A stretch of DNA of 64,000 nucleotides. It comes from Sphingobacterium olei. Its GTDB lineage: Bacteria; Bacteroidota; Bacteroidia; Sphingobacteriales; Sphingobacteriaceae. Both the position numbers and the translations under genes were made by a program. This document shows, piece after piece, positions 28,276 to 37,071 of the stretch (position 1 is its first letter; the number at the start of each line of letters is the position of its first letter). The notes beneath the pieces are model-generated. The model was given only the letters and a program-made list of their open reading frames with translations, had not been told where the DNA came from and made no database searches. The stretch is from NCBI RefSeq assembly GCF_005048855.1, contig NZ_SUME01000003.1:372001-436000 (forward strand). Reading direction: 5' to 3'.

Positions 28276-29718
28276 ATGAAGTCTAATTCAATGAGCAAGT
28301 ACAGGTGGTCAATTTGCGCCTTACTTTTTTTTGCCACTACGATTAACTATTTAGATCGACAAGTATTATCCTTAACCTGGAAAGATTTTATCGCTCCAGA
28401 ATTTCATTGGACAAATAATGATTATGGTAATATCACCGCTTTGTTTTCTATTTTTTATGCTGTGAGTATGCTTTTTGCTGGTCGATTCGTCGATTGGATG
28501 GATACAAAGAAGGGATTCTTATGGGCGATTGGTATATGGTCGATAGGAGCTGTTCTACATGCTTTTTGTGGAATTGCAACGTCGGGTATTGTTGCAGGAG
28601 AGTGGTTTGTAGGATTTGAGGGAGCAAAAGAGGCTATTGGCCGGGTACATGATGTTGGTCGAGTAATCAATGTGAGTGTGGTTCTGTTTATTTTTGCACG
28701 TTTAATTCTTGCAATTGGTGAGGCCGGTAACTTTCCTGCCGCTATTAAAGCTACAGCGGAATATTTTCCTAAAAAGGATAGAGCATACGCTACGAGCATA
28801 TTCAATGCTGGAGCGACGGTAGGTGCTTTAGTTGCCCCTTTGAGTATCCCACTGATTGCGAAATTATGGGGATGGGAAATGTCCTTTATTATAATTGGTG
28901 CATTGGGTTTTGTGTGGATGGGTTTCTGGGTTTTCATGTATGATAAACCAGAAGGTAATCCTAAAGTAAATGAGACGGAGCTAAATTATATTCAACAAGA
29001 CAATACGTTAGAAGAAAATGCGGATTTAAATGCCAGAAAGAAAATGGAGAAGGTCTCGATTTTATCGTGTTTGAAATATAAACAGACATGGGCTTTCGCT
29101 TTTGGTAAATTTATGACAGATGGCGTGTGGTGGTTTTTCTTGTTTTGGATGCCAGCTTATTTGAGCTCTGTATATGATATCAAATCTTCTGATTTTGAAG
29201 GTCAGCTTGCAGTTTTTGTACTTTATGCAATTACACTATTGTCTATCATTGGTGGTTGGTTACCAAGCTATTTCGTAGATAAATTGGGAATGAATCCGTA
29301 TGCTGGGCGTATGAAAGCCATGCTAATTTTTGCATTTCTTCCGCTCGTGGTGATGTTGGCTCAGCCTTTAGGATATTTGAGCTACTGGTTTCCGGTGGTC
29401 TTAATTGGTATAGGGGGGGCGGCGCATCAAGCGTGGTCTGCGAATATTTTCTCTACCGTGGGTGACATGTTCCCTAAGAAAGCAATTGCTACCGTAACCG
29501 GGATTGGCGGACTAGCCGGAGGAATCGGAGCTTTTATAATCAATAAGTCTTCAGGTGTACTTTTTGATTTTGCGGGGCGTACTAATATGCAGTTTATGGG
29601 GTTCCAGGGTGAAGAAGCCGGATATTTTATTATATTCTCGATTTGCGGAGTTGCCTATCTGATAGCGTGGACCGTAATGAAAGCTTTAGTGCCTAAAATG
29701 AAATTAGTCGAGATGTAG
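28276..29718 (+). CDS. MFS hexuronate transporter (ExuT-like)
   Basis: A 480-residue member of the anion:cation symporter branch of the major facilitator superfamily. The first helix is followed by TINYLDRQVLSLTWKDF, typical of hexuronate/hexarate transporters. About 12 membrane helices are visible, with a cytoplasmic loop in the middle (about 230-260, rich in E, N and K). A stretch around residues 95-135 (GIATSGIVAGEWFVGFEGA) is longer than in E. coli ExuT and is common in Bacteroidota forms, as I recall. Role inferred from the cluster: uptake of glucuronate or galacturonate by proton symport. Third gene of the plus-strand unit. Confidence 0.9.
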   Translation: MKSNSMSKYRWSICALLFFATTINYLDRQVLSLTWKDFIAPEFHWTNNDYGNITALFSIFYAVSMLFAGRFVDWMDTKKGFLWAIGIWSIGAVLHAFCGIATSGIVAGEWFVGFEGAKEAIGRVHDVGRVINVSVVLFIFARLILAIGEAGNFPAAIKATAEYFPKKDRAYATSIFNAGATVGALVAPLSIPLIAKLWGWEMSFIIIGALGFVWMGFWVFMYDKPEGNPKVNETELNYIQQDNTLEENADLNARKKMEKVSILSCLKYKQTWAFAFGKFMTDGVWWFFLFWMPAYLSSVYDIKSSDFEGQLAVFVLYAITLLSIIGGWLPSYFVDKLGMNPYAGRMKAMLIFAFLPLVVMLAQPLGYLSYWFPVVLIGIGGAAHQAWSANIFSTVGDMFPKKAIATVTGIGGLAGGIGAFIINKSSGVLFDFAGRTNMQFMGFQGEEAGYFIIFSICGVAYLIAWTVMKALVPKMKLVEM

Positions 29719-29736
29719 GTTTAAGAATCTACATCT
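29711..29736. terminator. Hairpin at the convergent transporter / lacI junction
   Basis: AGATGTAG (29711-29718) and CTACATCT (29729-29736) form a perfect 8-bp stem with a 10-nt loop that overlaps both stop codons; the two genes are only 2 bp apart. There is no long T-run on either side, so termination strength is uncertain. Confidence 0.45.
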
Positions 29737-30764
29737 GTTGACTTTCGAAGTTGAATAGATGAATCAAGTTTAAATTCTTGAAAATCTATTTGACTTCGAT
29801 TTTTTTTGTTAGTTATGAGTTTAATAAGCATTTCAACCGATAGAGCGGCGATTTCTGCTGTAGGTTGTCTGATCGTCGATAACGCGGGGTTAAGACTATT
29901 CGCTATCTCTGTATTTGCGAATCCTATTACTGCCAATTCATTAGGTACTTGAATTTTTAGATCTGCCAATATTCCCAATACACGAGTAGTCAAGGTATCG
30001 GTAGTGCCGAAAATAGCATTTGGTGCAATGGATGAATCCTTCATTAAAACAGCTATTTTTTCTTTCAGATCATTGTCAAAATCTTCGAAACTATTGTTGT
30101 AATTACAGTAAACGATATACTCCTGAATTAATTCAATGTCATTTTTTTTGAGCGCCTCTTCGTAGCCTGCAAGTCGTTCCTTTGTAACACCTATATTTTT
30201 GCCACAAAGGATGATAATCCTTCTTCGTCCTACCTTGATTAATTCCGCAGTAGCATCAAGCCCACTCTGGAAATTATTAACGCCTATCTTGTAAGTATCG
30301 AGGTCGTAATTGATTCGATCAAATATAATAACAGGGCAAGTGCTCTCATGAATTTTTTTTAATAATGCTATGTTGGATGTCTCATGAGCGGGAGAAATGA
30401 TAATGCCGTCTATTCCTTGATTTAAAAGTGTCTGTATTGCCTTTGTCTCTATTTCTTCGGAATCCTTACTCTGCATAATGATCAAGTTGAAATTATGTAA
30501 GCTAGCATAGTTGTGCAGACTCTCAATAATCTGACTGTGAAAGGGATTGCCGATAGAGGGCAGTATGACACCAATACTATTAGATCTGCCCAGTTTCAAG
30601 TATTTGGCCAAAGGATTTGGTTGGTAATTACGTTCCTTTGCAAATTTCTTCACAATTTCCTTTGTAGCATCGCTTATTTCATGGCTATCGTTTAAAGCTT
30701 TGGAGACTGTAGATACAGACATGTTCAAAACTTTAGCCATTTCCTTAAGTGTTACCTTACTCAT
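29721..30764 (-). CDS. LacI-family transcriptional regulator, probably of hexuronate catabolism
   Basis: 347 residues. The N-terminal helix-turn-helix with hinge (VTLKEMAKVLNMSVSTVSKAL, about 3-23, and PNPLAKYLK) is followed by a periplasmic-binding-protein-like effector domain (IGVILPSIGNPF, DGIIISPAH, IIFDRIN, NAIFGTTDTL, IGFANTEI). It lies convergent to the transporter at the end of the uxu unit. Sugar acid or KDG as effector, and the 26073-26229 gap as target, are inferences from position. A minus-strand -7 box (TATTTTTG) is at 30792-30799. Confidence 0.92.
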   Translation of the reverse strand: MSKVTLKEMAKVLNMSVSTVSKALNDSHEISDATKEIVKKFAKERNYQPNPLAKYLKLGRSNSIGVILPSIGNPFHSQIIESLHNYASLHNFNLIIMQSKDSEEIETKAIQTLLNQGIDGIIISPAHETSNIALLKKIHESTCPVIIFDRINYDLDTYKIGVNNFQSGLDATAELIKVGRRRIIILCGKNIGVTKERLAGYEEALKKNDIELIQEYIVYCNYNNSFEDFDNDLKEKIAVLMKDSSIAPNAIFGTTDTLTTRVLGILADLKIQVPNELAVIGFANTEIANSLNPALSTIRQPTAEIAALSVEMLIKLITNKKNRSQIDFQEFKLDSSIQLRKSTDVDS

Positions 30765-30791
30765 CCTTCAAAGTCTAATTTCTTAAAGATA

Positions 30792-30799
30792 CAAAAATA
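30792..30799 (-). promoter_or_regulatory. -7 box of the lacI-type gene
   Basis: TATTTTTG on the minus strand fits TAnnTTTG; the predicted start is near 30785, about 21 nt before the ATG. No clear -33 element. Confidence 0.5.
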
Positions 30800-30820
30800 C
30801 ATCTAAGTTAATTCGATTAA

Positions 30821-31465
30821 TTACCTCAAGTCTACGACTTCGAAACCCGGATGATCCTTCTTGTTAAATACGAATCGTGAACTTGGAATTTGATGATTGA
30901 CATACAGTTTCTGGATCGTATATGTGTATTTAGAACCCGATTTGTCATAAATACTGACATCATGAATATGTTTGTTTTTATTTATACGCACCTTAATTTT
31001 GAAATAGTTCTTTTTTGCATCCAAGGGAGCCATTTCAATTACGGATAATGTATTTGACCCTACGGTCTCGTCAGACATCCCTATGTATTTAAAGCCTGTT
31101 CTGTAAAAAGTAAAGAGATTATTCGGGCCGATAGCATCTGTACTGTTTTCTGCGTCGGTTATTTGAATTTCTTTTTCTTCTCTCAAGACTGTCCATACAG
31201 AATGACCATCCGAGATAAGTTGTTGGTTTTGAAGTTTAATCTGATATTGATTTTTACCCTTATTTAGGTATAATGTGCCTTGATCTGAATAGGATTTGTT
31301 GTCAGTGTCTGTGGCTAGAAAACCAAAATCGGCCTGTGCAGTTGAATAACTGTCATACTTTTTTGCTACTGCATCCAACATCTTTTTTGCGCCAGCATCC
31401 GACTGGGCACTCGTAGAAAGAGTAGCACAGGCAAATAATAGGACTAAAATATATCTCTTCATCAT
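30821..31465 (-). CDS. LolA-like outer-membrane lipoprotein carrier
   Basis: 214 residues with a signal peptide ending near TSAQ. The mature part has the LolA fold pattern: an N-terminal helix (GAKKMLDAVAKKYDSY) followed by alternating strands (GTLYLNKGKNQYQIKL, SDGHSVWTVLREEKEIQI) and the DA-rich NLFTFYRTGFKY segment. It would carry lipoproteins across the periplasm, or act as a relative of that family. It directly abuts ftsK (no intergenic bases between the ftsK stop and this ATG), an arrangement I recall as common in Bacteroidota, so both are cotranscribed. Confidence 0.85.
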   Translation of the reverse strand: MMKRYILVLLFACATLSTSAQSDAGAKKMLDAVAKKYDSYSTAQADFGFLATDTDNKSYSDQGTLYLNKGKNQYQIKLQNQQLISDGHSVWTVLREEKEIQITDAENSTDAIGPNNLFTFYRTGFKYIGMSDETVGSNTLSVIEMAPLDAKKNYFKIKVRINKNKHIHDVSIYDKSGSKYTYTIQKLYVNHQIPSSRFVFNKKDHPGFEVVDLR

Positions 31466-34087
31466 CTAATTTTGATTTCTTAATGTTTCTAAATATTGCT
31501 CCAAGGAATATTCATCTGGATAAAGCACTTCTCTGGCTTTACTTCCTTCAAATGGGCCTACAATTCCAGCAGACTCCAATTGATCAATGATACGTCCTGC
31601 TCTATTGTATCCCAACTTCAGCTTACGCTGAATTAAGGACGTAGAGCCTTGTTGATGCATAACGATAAGACGAGCAGCTTCTTCAAAAAGCTGATCTCTA
31701 TCGGATAGATCGAAATCCATTGACCCACTTCCTTCTCCGGATTCATCGACATATTCCGGAAGCATGAATGCGGAAGGATATCCCCGTTGGTTTCCAATAA
31801 AATCTGATATTCCTTCAACTTCGGGTGTATCCACAAAAGCACATTGGATACGGATTAAATCAGATCCGGTTGATAATAACATATCTCCACGTCCAATAAG
31901 CTGATCGGCTCCTCCCGAATCCAAGATCGTTCGTGAATCTACTTTAGACAATACACGAAATGCCAAACGTGCTGGGAAATTGGCTTTGATCGTACCTGTA
32001 ATAATATTCACGGAGGGACGTTGTGTCGCAATAACCAAGTGAATACCTACTGCGCGTGCCAATTGCGCCAATCGCGCGATTGGCGTCTCAACTTCTTTTC
32101 CAGCTGTCATCATCAAATCTGCAAACTCATCAACAATAAGAACTATAAAAGGTAAGAATCGATGACCCTCCTCAGGGTTTAATCTGCGGTTGATAAATTT
32201 TACGTTATATTCTTTTAAATTTCGTACCTGAGCATTTTTGAGTAGGTCATAACGCTGATCCATTTCTATGCAAAGAGAGTTAAGCGTATTGATTACTTTT
32301 TTTGTATCAGTAATAATAGCATCCTCCTCTCCGGGCAGTTTAGCCAAGAAATGGCGTTCTATTTTTTTGAAAAGCGATAGCTCTACTTTTTTGGGATCGA
32401 CCAATACAAATTTTAGTTCTGATGGATGCTTTTTATATAATAGCGAAGTCAAAATTGCGTTTATACCAACAGATTTTCCCTGGCCTGTAGCTCCTGCTAC
32501 CAACAAGTGAGGCATCTTGGCCAAATCCGCGATGTAAACTTCATTAGAGATGGTTTTGCCTAATGCAATAGGCAAATCCATCTCTGTTTTTTGAAATTTT
32601 TCCGTTGCTAAGACCGAACGCATGGATACCATTTCGGGATTACTATTAGGAACTTCAATACCAATCGTTCCTTTTCCGGGCATAGGAGCAATAATACGAA
32701 TTCCTAATGCCGCCAAACTCAAAGCGATATCGTCTTCTAGATTTTTTATCTTTGAAATACGAACTCCTGGTTTCGGGATTATTTCGTATAATGTCACTGT
32801 CGGACCGATGGTGGCTTTAATATGTTCAATTTCGATATTGTAGTTTCGTAATGTATCTACAATTTTATTTTTATTCGCTTCTAATTCGTGTTGGTTGATC
32901 GTTATTTTACCGCTTCCATATTCTTTTAACAATTCAAGAGTCGGGTGTTGATAACCTGAAAGATCAAGTTTTGGGTCATATTCTCCAAATTCGGCTACAA
33001 GGTCATTTGCTGTTATCGCTTTTTCTTCTTTTACTTCGGTAACACTCAAAATAGGTTCGTCCGGTTGATTTGGAGTCTCAATTTCTAAAGGAGTGTCTAA
33101 AGACAATTCGATCTCTTGGAGATCTGTATCCGCACTCTTAGTTTTGTTTTGGGCAAACGACGGTTTGGTGTCGAAATGTATGCTATTTGTGATTTCTTCT
33201 TCATCCAGCTTTTCTTGTTCTTCGTAACTATTGTGTTCAAAACTTACATTGGGTGTAATTGCTGTATTGGAAGATGACACGACGGGAGTAGTTTTGTGTA
33301 AGTTTTCGCTAAAGGAAGTAGATTCACTGTCCTCCTCTACATCATCCCCGTATTTAGAGACCTTTTTGATGGCTTTTTCTTTTTGAAACGAAAATTTAAG
33401 ATCAAAATTATAAATTAATATCAGGATCGTAAGATAGGCAAAGATCAATAATCCGGCAACGCCAAATTTTCCGATCTGTGCGTTCAACAACTGATTGCTC
33501 CAATAACCGAATTTCCCCTCCAGAATATGGGGTGTTTCTGCAATATAATCTTGAATAAAACCTAAGGTAATCGATAGGTAAATAATGCCTAGACAGGAAT
33601 ACAGAAGTGTTTTCCAAATTGGAAGTACAGATTTGCGGTATATCAACTTATATCCTACTACAAAAAGCATCAATATAAACAAGAAAGAAGCTACTCCAAA
33701 CCATTCGTATATAAATTGATTGGATAATAGTGCGCCGAGTTTGCCTAATTTATTTTGTACAACGGTTGCATCGATCGTGTCATCTGTTATTTCTTCATGC
33801 GTACTGAGTAAGGTGTTCCAGCCTCCATTGCTGGTCGCGATATAACTTTGGTCTTCTTTCCAGGTAAATAAGTATGAAACAAAAGATACTGCAAATGCGA
33901 AAGCTGTCAACAACAGCAGCAAGCCAAGTATCTTTAAAACTTTGCGTTGACCTTCTGAAAAATCGATATTATCAAATGATTTAACAAAAGAGTCTCTTTT
34001 TTTATAGGTGATTTTAGTAGAATCCTTACTTTCTTTGGAATTTCTAGATTGGCTACTATTTTTGAATGTATTTCCTTTATATGCCAT
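31466..34087 (-). CDS. ftsK: DNA translocase FtsK/SpoIIIE
   Basis: 873 residues from the ATG at 34087. A longer frame to 34114 is rejected because a good -7 box overlaps it. Four membrane helices lie in the N-terminal 220 residues, then an acidic, S/E-rich linker (about 225-360). The RecA-like motor has Walker A GATGQGKSVG and Walker B FIVLIVDEFADLM, with the ATQRPSVNIITG segment. The C-terminal winged-helix gamma domain (LFEEAARLIVMHQQGSTSLIQRKL) reads DNA polarity sequences. Role: chromosome-dimer resolution and terminus segregation at the septum. Confidence 0.96.
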   Translation of the reverse strand: MAYKGNTFKNSSQSRNSKESKDSTKITYKKRDSFVKSFDNIDFSEGQRKVLKILGLLLLLTAFAFAVSFVSYLFTWKEDQSYIATSNGGWNTLLSTHEEITDDTIDATVVQNKLGKLGALLSNQFIYEWFGVASFLFILMLFVVGYKLIYRKSVLPIWKTLLYSCLGIIYLSITLGFIQDYIAETPHILEGKFGYWSNQLLNAQIGKFGVAGLLIFAYLTILILIYNFDLKFSFQKEKAIKKVSKYGDDVEEDSESTSFSENLHKTTPVVSSSNTAITPNVSFEHNSYEEQEKLDEEEITNSIHFDTKPSFAQNKTKSADTDLQEIELSLDTPLEIETPNQPDEPILSVTEVKEEKAITANDLVAEFGEYDPKLDLSGYQHPTLELLKEYGSGKITINQHELEANKNKIVDTLRNYNIEIEHIKATIGPTVTLYEIIPKPGVRISKIKNLEDDIALSLAALGIRIIAPMPGKGTIGIEVPNSNPEMVSMRSVLATEKFQKTEMDLPIALGKTISNEVYIADLAKMPHLLVAGATGQGKSVGINAILTSLLYKKHPSELKFVLVDPKKVELSLFKKIERHFLAKLPGEEDAIITDTKKVINTLNSLCIEMDQRYDLLKNAQVRNLKEYNVKFINRRLNPEEGHRFLPFIVLIVDEFADLMMTAGKEVETPIARLAQLARAVGIHLVIATQRPSVNIITGTIKANFPARLAFRVLSKVDSRTILDSGGADQLIGRGDMLLSTGSDLIRIQCAFVDTPEVEGISDFIGNQRGYPSAFMLPEYVDESGEGSGSMDFDLSDRDQLFEEAARLIVMHQQGSTSLIQRKLKLGYNRAGRIIDQLESAGIVGPFEGSKAREVLYPDEYSLEQYLETLRNQN

Positions 34088-34111
34088 GAAAATGTGATAA
34101 TCTTCCCCATA

Positions 34112-34119
34112 CAAACTTA
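34112..34119 (-). promoter_or_regulatory. -7 box of ftsK-lolA
   Basis: TAAGTTTG on the minus strand; the predicted start near 34105 gives an 18-nt leader to the ATG at 34087 and excludes the longer frame starting at 34114. Confidence 0.55.
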
Positions 34120-34221
34120 AAAAAAATAGCTATAAAAGTGTCGTGTTAAAATGTATTTCTATTAACTTGTAGCAATTAATCTGGTTATAACGTTTTTTGT
34201 TCATATGCAAATAATTATTTC

Positions 34222-34947
34222 ATGAGCTCGCCTACATTTAGAAAATTAAAACTTATGGTATCTAGGATATTGTTTTTTTTGTGGGGTATCATATCTATGA
34301 CTTTGTTTGCTTGTAACAAAGCGAATATAGATGAGATGTACGATAATGTGGTTAATTTGTCTTCGGTGGCTGTTGTAAATGCGGTGCCGGGATCAGTTGG
34401 CATGGATGTGTTTGTGAATCAAAATCGAATGAATAACACGTCTGAAAAGTTAATTTTTGGAGAGCATATTCCGTATAGAAATATGTATGCTGGGGAGGTT
34501 GAGCTTTCATTAACCAGTTATTTCGGGGCTAAACAAGAGACGTATAAAGAGAAGCTGACATTTCAATCGAACAAGATCTATAGTGTGTTTGTCTATAGAG
34601 ATGGTGGCCTGAAGCTGTTACAATCGGAAGATAACGTATTGTTGCCGGCTAAAGGCCAAGCAAAATTCCGTGTCGTCCATCTGGGCGGAAATGTATCATC
34701 TTTGAAGATTTCTTCAATTGAGAAGGAAGTTAATTTTCAAAGTGTTAAGTATAAAGATGTGTCGTCTTTTATCAATATAGCTATTAATAAAAGATATAGT
34801 TTTGAAATTACGGACGGAAATGCTGAGGTAAAAATAGAACTGGATTTTGAACCGCAAAACCAAGGAATCTATACTTTGTTAATAAAAGGGGATAAAAAAG
34901 ACAGTGCTGGAGAAGGCGGCATCGATGCCAAAATTATAAAACATTAA
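34222..34947 (+). CDS. DUF4397-type lipoprotein
   Basis: 241 residues. A hydrophobic stretch ends in a lipobox-like MTLFAC (about 24-31), so the mature protein would be a lipoprotein with an N-terminal cysteine. An internal ATG at 34255 (MVSRILFFLW) would give a more usual signal peptide, so the true start is uncertain. The body shows DUF4397 features: SVAVVNAVPGSVGMDVFVN followed by IYSVFVYRDGG and AKFRVVHLGGNVSSL. The biochemical function of the domain is unknown; such proteins are surface or periplasmic in Bacteroidota. It is convergent to tyrS. Confidence 0.8.
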   Translation: MSSPTFRKLKLMVSRILFFLWGIISMTLFACNKANIDEMYDNVVNLSSVAVVNAVPGSVGMDVFVNQNRMNNTSEKLIFGEHIPYRNMYAGEVELSLTSYFGAKQETYKEKLTFQSNKIYSVFVYRDGGLKLLQSEDNVLLPAKGQAKFRVVHLGGNVSSLKISSIEKEVNFQSVKYKDVSSFINIAINKRYSFEITDGNAEVKIELDFEPQNQGIYTLLIKGDKKDSAGEGGIDAKIIKH

Positions 34948-34977
34948 AGGATGCCCTTAGGCATCCTTTAATGTTTT
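34938..34977. terminator. Bidirectional terminator between the DUF4397 gene and tyrS
   Basis: A perfect 18-bp stem with CTTA loop. It overlaps both stop codons and has A/T-rich ends in both directions. Confidence 0.9.
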
Positions 34978-36259
34978 ATTCAGCGATGATAAGGAAGTAG
35001 TTCTTTTTCCCTTTTTGAATGATTAGGTATTTACTACTTATTAAGTTTGACGAGGTAACGATCTGTTCGATATCAACTAACTTTTCTTTATTCAATGAGA
35101 CACCTCCGCCCTGTAGCATTTTACGAGCCTCGCCTTTGGAAAGAAACACATGGGTGTTGTTGGCTAATAAATCGAGGATATTGATCCCTTTTTCTAAATC
35201 AGCCTTATTTACGGTGTATTGCGGAACACCTTCAAACACCTCCAAGACGCCTTCATGATCTAAATGATCTAAAAACTCTAACGAACCATTCCCAAATAAA
35301 AAATCAGTAGTTTTTAATGCTGTTTCGTAATCTTTTTCAGAATGCGTACGGATTGTTATATCTTTAGCTAACGCCTTTTGAACTGTTCTTGTGTGGGGTG
35401 CTGCATCATGTTCTGCTATGATATGATCAATCTCTTCTTTCGACTTCAATGTGAAGATTTTAATCCAGTTTTTAGCGTCATCATCTGATGTATTTAACCA
35501 GAATTGGTAGTATTTAAATGGAGAAGTTTTTTTAGGATCTAACCATACTGCTCCAGATTCTGTTTTGCCAAATTTTTGTCCGTCTGCTTTTTTTATCAGT
35601 TGTGTAGTAATGGCATAGGCTGTTCCTTGATCTTGACGTCTGATTATTTCACTACCGGTCACAATATTACCCCATTGATCGGATCCTCCCATCTGTACTT
35701 TACAATTGTGGTGTTTCCATAAATAATAAAAGTCGTATCCTTGGATCAATTGATAAGTGAATTCCGTGAAGGATAAACCATTGTCTCCTTCGAGACGTTT
35801 CTTTACAGAATCTTTCGCCATCATGTAATTGACAGTGATTAATTTACCAACATCACGAATAAACGTTAAAAAACTGAAATCTTTAAACCAATCGTAATTG
35901 TTGACCATTTTTGCGCCATTGTCTCCTGCTCCAAATTCCAGAAATTTAGACAGCTGGTTCTTTAAACAATTTACATTGTGTTGTAAGGTCTCTTCGTCCA
36001 GAAGATTTCTTTCTGCAGATTTAAAAGATGGATCTCCGATCATTCCGGTTGCTCCACCTACTAATGCCACAGGTTTGTGCCCCGCATTTTGGAAGTGAAT
36101 CAATGTCATGATCTGCGTTAAATGACCGACATGTAATGAATCCCCTGTCGGATCAAAACCTATATACCCTGCGACTTTCTCTTTATTTAATAATTCTTCT
36201 GTACCGGGCATGATGTCTTGAAGCATGCCTCTCCAACGTAATTCTTCTACAAAACTCAT
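34976..36259 (-). CDS. tyrS: Tyrosyl-tRNA synthetase
   Basis: A 427-residue class I synthetase. The HIGH motif appears as HVGH at 43-46, the tyrosine-pocket region as [20 protein letters not shown], and the second signature as KFGKTESG (KMSKS equivalent). A C-terminal S4 RNA-binding domain begins near [19 protein letters not shown]. Length is normal. A minus-strand -7 box is at 36292-36299. Confidence 0.98.
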   Translation of the reverse strand: MSFVEELRWRGMLQDIMPGTEELLNKEKVAGYIGFDPTGDSLHVGHLTQIMTLIHFQNAGHKPVALVGGATGMIGDPSFKSAERNLLDEETLQHNVNCLKNQLSKFLEFGAGDNGAKMVNNYDWFKDFSFLTFIRDVGKLITVNYMMAKDSVKKRLEGDNGLSFTEFTYQLIQGYDFYYLWKHHNCKVQMGGSDQWGNIVTGSEIIRRQDQGTAYAITTQLIKKADGQKFGKTESGAVWLDPKKTSPFKYYQFWLNTSDDDAKNWIKIFTLKSKEEIDHIIAEHDAAPHTRTVQKALAKDITIRTHSEKDYETALKTTDFLFGNGSLEFLDHLDHEGVLEVFEGVPQYTVNKADLEKGINILDLLANNTHVFLSKGEARKMLQGGGVSLNKEKLVDIEQIVTSSNLISSKYLIIQKGKKNYFLIIAE

Positions 36260-36291
36260 GTGAAATGATTTAGAATTTTTTATTAAGATTG

Positions 36292-36299
36292 CAAATATA
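36292..36299 (-). promoter_or_regulatory. -7 box of tyrS
   Basis: TATATTTG on the minus strand; the predicted start near 36285 gives a leader of about 26 nt, too short for a T-box, which is in any case not expected in this phylum. Confidence 0.55.
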
Positions 36300-36349
36300 C
36301 GAGATTAAGCCGTATCTTACGATACGTAATAATATATATACTTTGCTCA

Positions 36350-37024
36350 GTGAATTTTTTATCTCATTTCTATTTTGAACGGTTTGCTTTGGACGCTGAA
36401 AAAGTCCTAGGTGCATTACTACCCGACTTACTTAAAAATGCAGATAAAAGCTATTCTTTTCAAATTCATAAATATAAAGATCAACTTCACTTTCATCCGA
36501 AAGGTATTGCATTATATGAAGGATGGAGCCGACACGTAGCAGTAGATAAATTATTTCATAGTTCGGATTTTTTCTATACGCATACGCATAGCCTGCGTAA
36601 GCAAATCGAATACACTGTGCAGGATCTGCCGATCCGAGCTTCCTTTCTTGCTCATATCAGTTTAGAGCTTTTGTTAGATCACTTACTCATTAAGCATAGT
36701 ATTTTGAATGTGAATAGACTATACGAGCATTTGATTGCAATCGACCGTTCTGTTTTAACACACTTTCTGAAGGTACTTGGTGGGGTAGATATTGAACGTT
36801 TTTTTGATTACTATGATGGCTTTATCGCATCAAAATATATCGTACAATATGATGATATCAATAATATCTCCTACGCCCTTTTCAATATTTGTAGACGAGT
36901 CTGGGATTTTAAAGAAAGTGACCGGCACGTTGCGGAGTTAACCAACCATTTGATAAATTATGAGGTCAATTATTTGAAAAATTACAAAGAAATCTTTTTA
37001 GTAATTCAAGATAAAATAGAATAG
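36350..37024 (+). CDS. AcpH-like acyl carrier protein phosphodiesterase (GTG start)
   Basis: A 224-residue member of the DUF479/AcpH family, which removes the phosphopantetheine arm from acyl carrier protein in E. coli. The start is GTG at 36350 (MNFLSHFYFERF, the usual family beginning). The metal-site candidates are the early H and D in NFLSHFY and LGALLPDLL, and the central AHISLELLLDHLL helix. Activity is inferred from family membership only. It is followed by an APC permease with a 47-bp gap and no evident functional link. Confidence 0.8.
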   Translation: MNFLSHFYFERFALDAEKVLGALLPDLLKNADKSYSFQIHKYKDQLHFHPKGIALYEGWSRHVAVDKLFHSSDFFYTHTHSLRKQIEYTVQDLPIRASFLAHISLELLLDHLLIKHSILNVNRLYEHLIAIDRSVLTHFLKVLGGVDIERFFDYYDGFIASKYIVQYDDINNISYALFNICRRVWDFKESDRHVAELTNHLINYEVNYLKNYKEIFLVIQDKIE

Positions 37025-37071
37025 TTGATGATATTTTATCATTTTTGTTGTCAACAAACTTTTAATCTATT

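Noticed and set aside
24439..30764. Pectin polysaccharide utilisation locus
   Set aside because: No SusC/SusD pair and no polysaccharide lyase or glycosidase is present; this is only the monomer catabolic segment.
34088..34114. N-terminal extension of FtsK to 34114
   Set aside because: A minus-strand -7 box lies at 34112-34119; the conserved-looking start MAYKGNTFK is at 34087.
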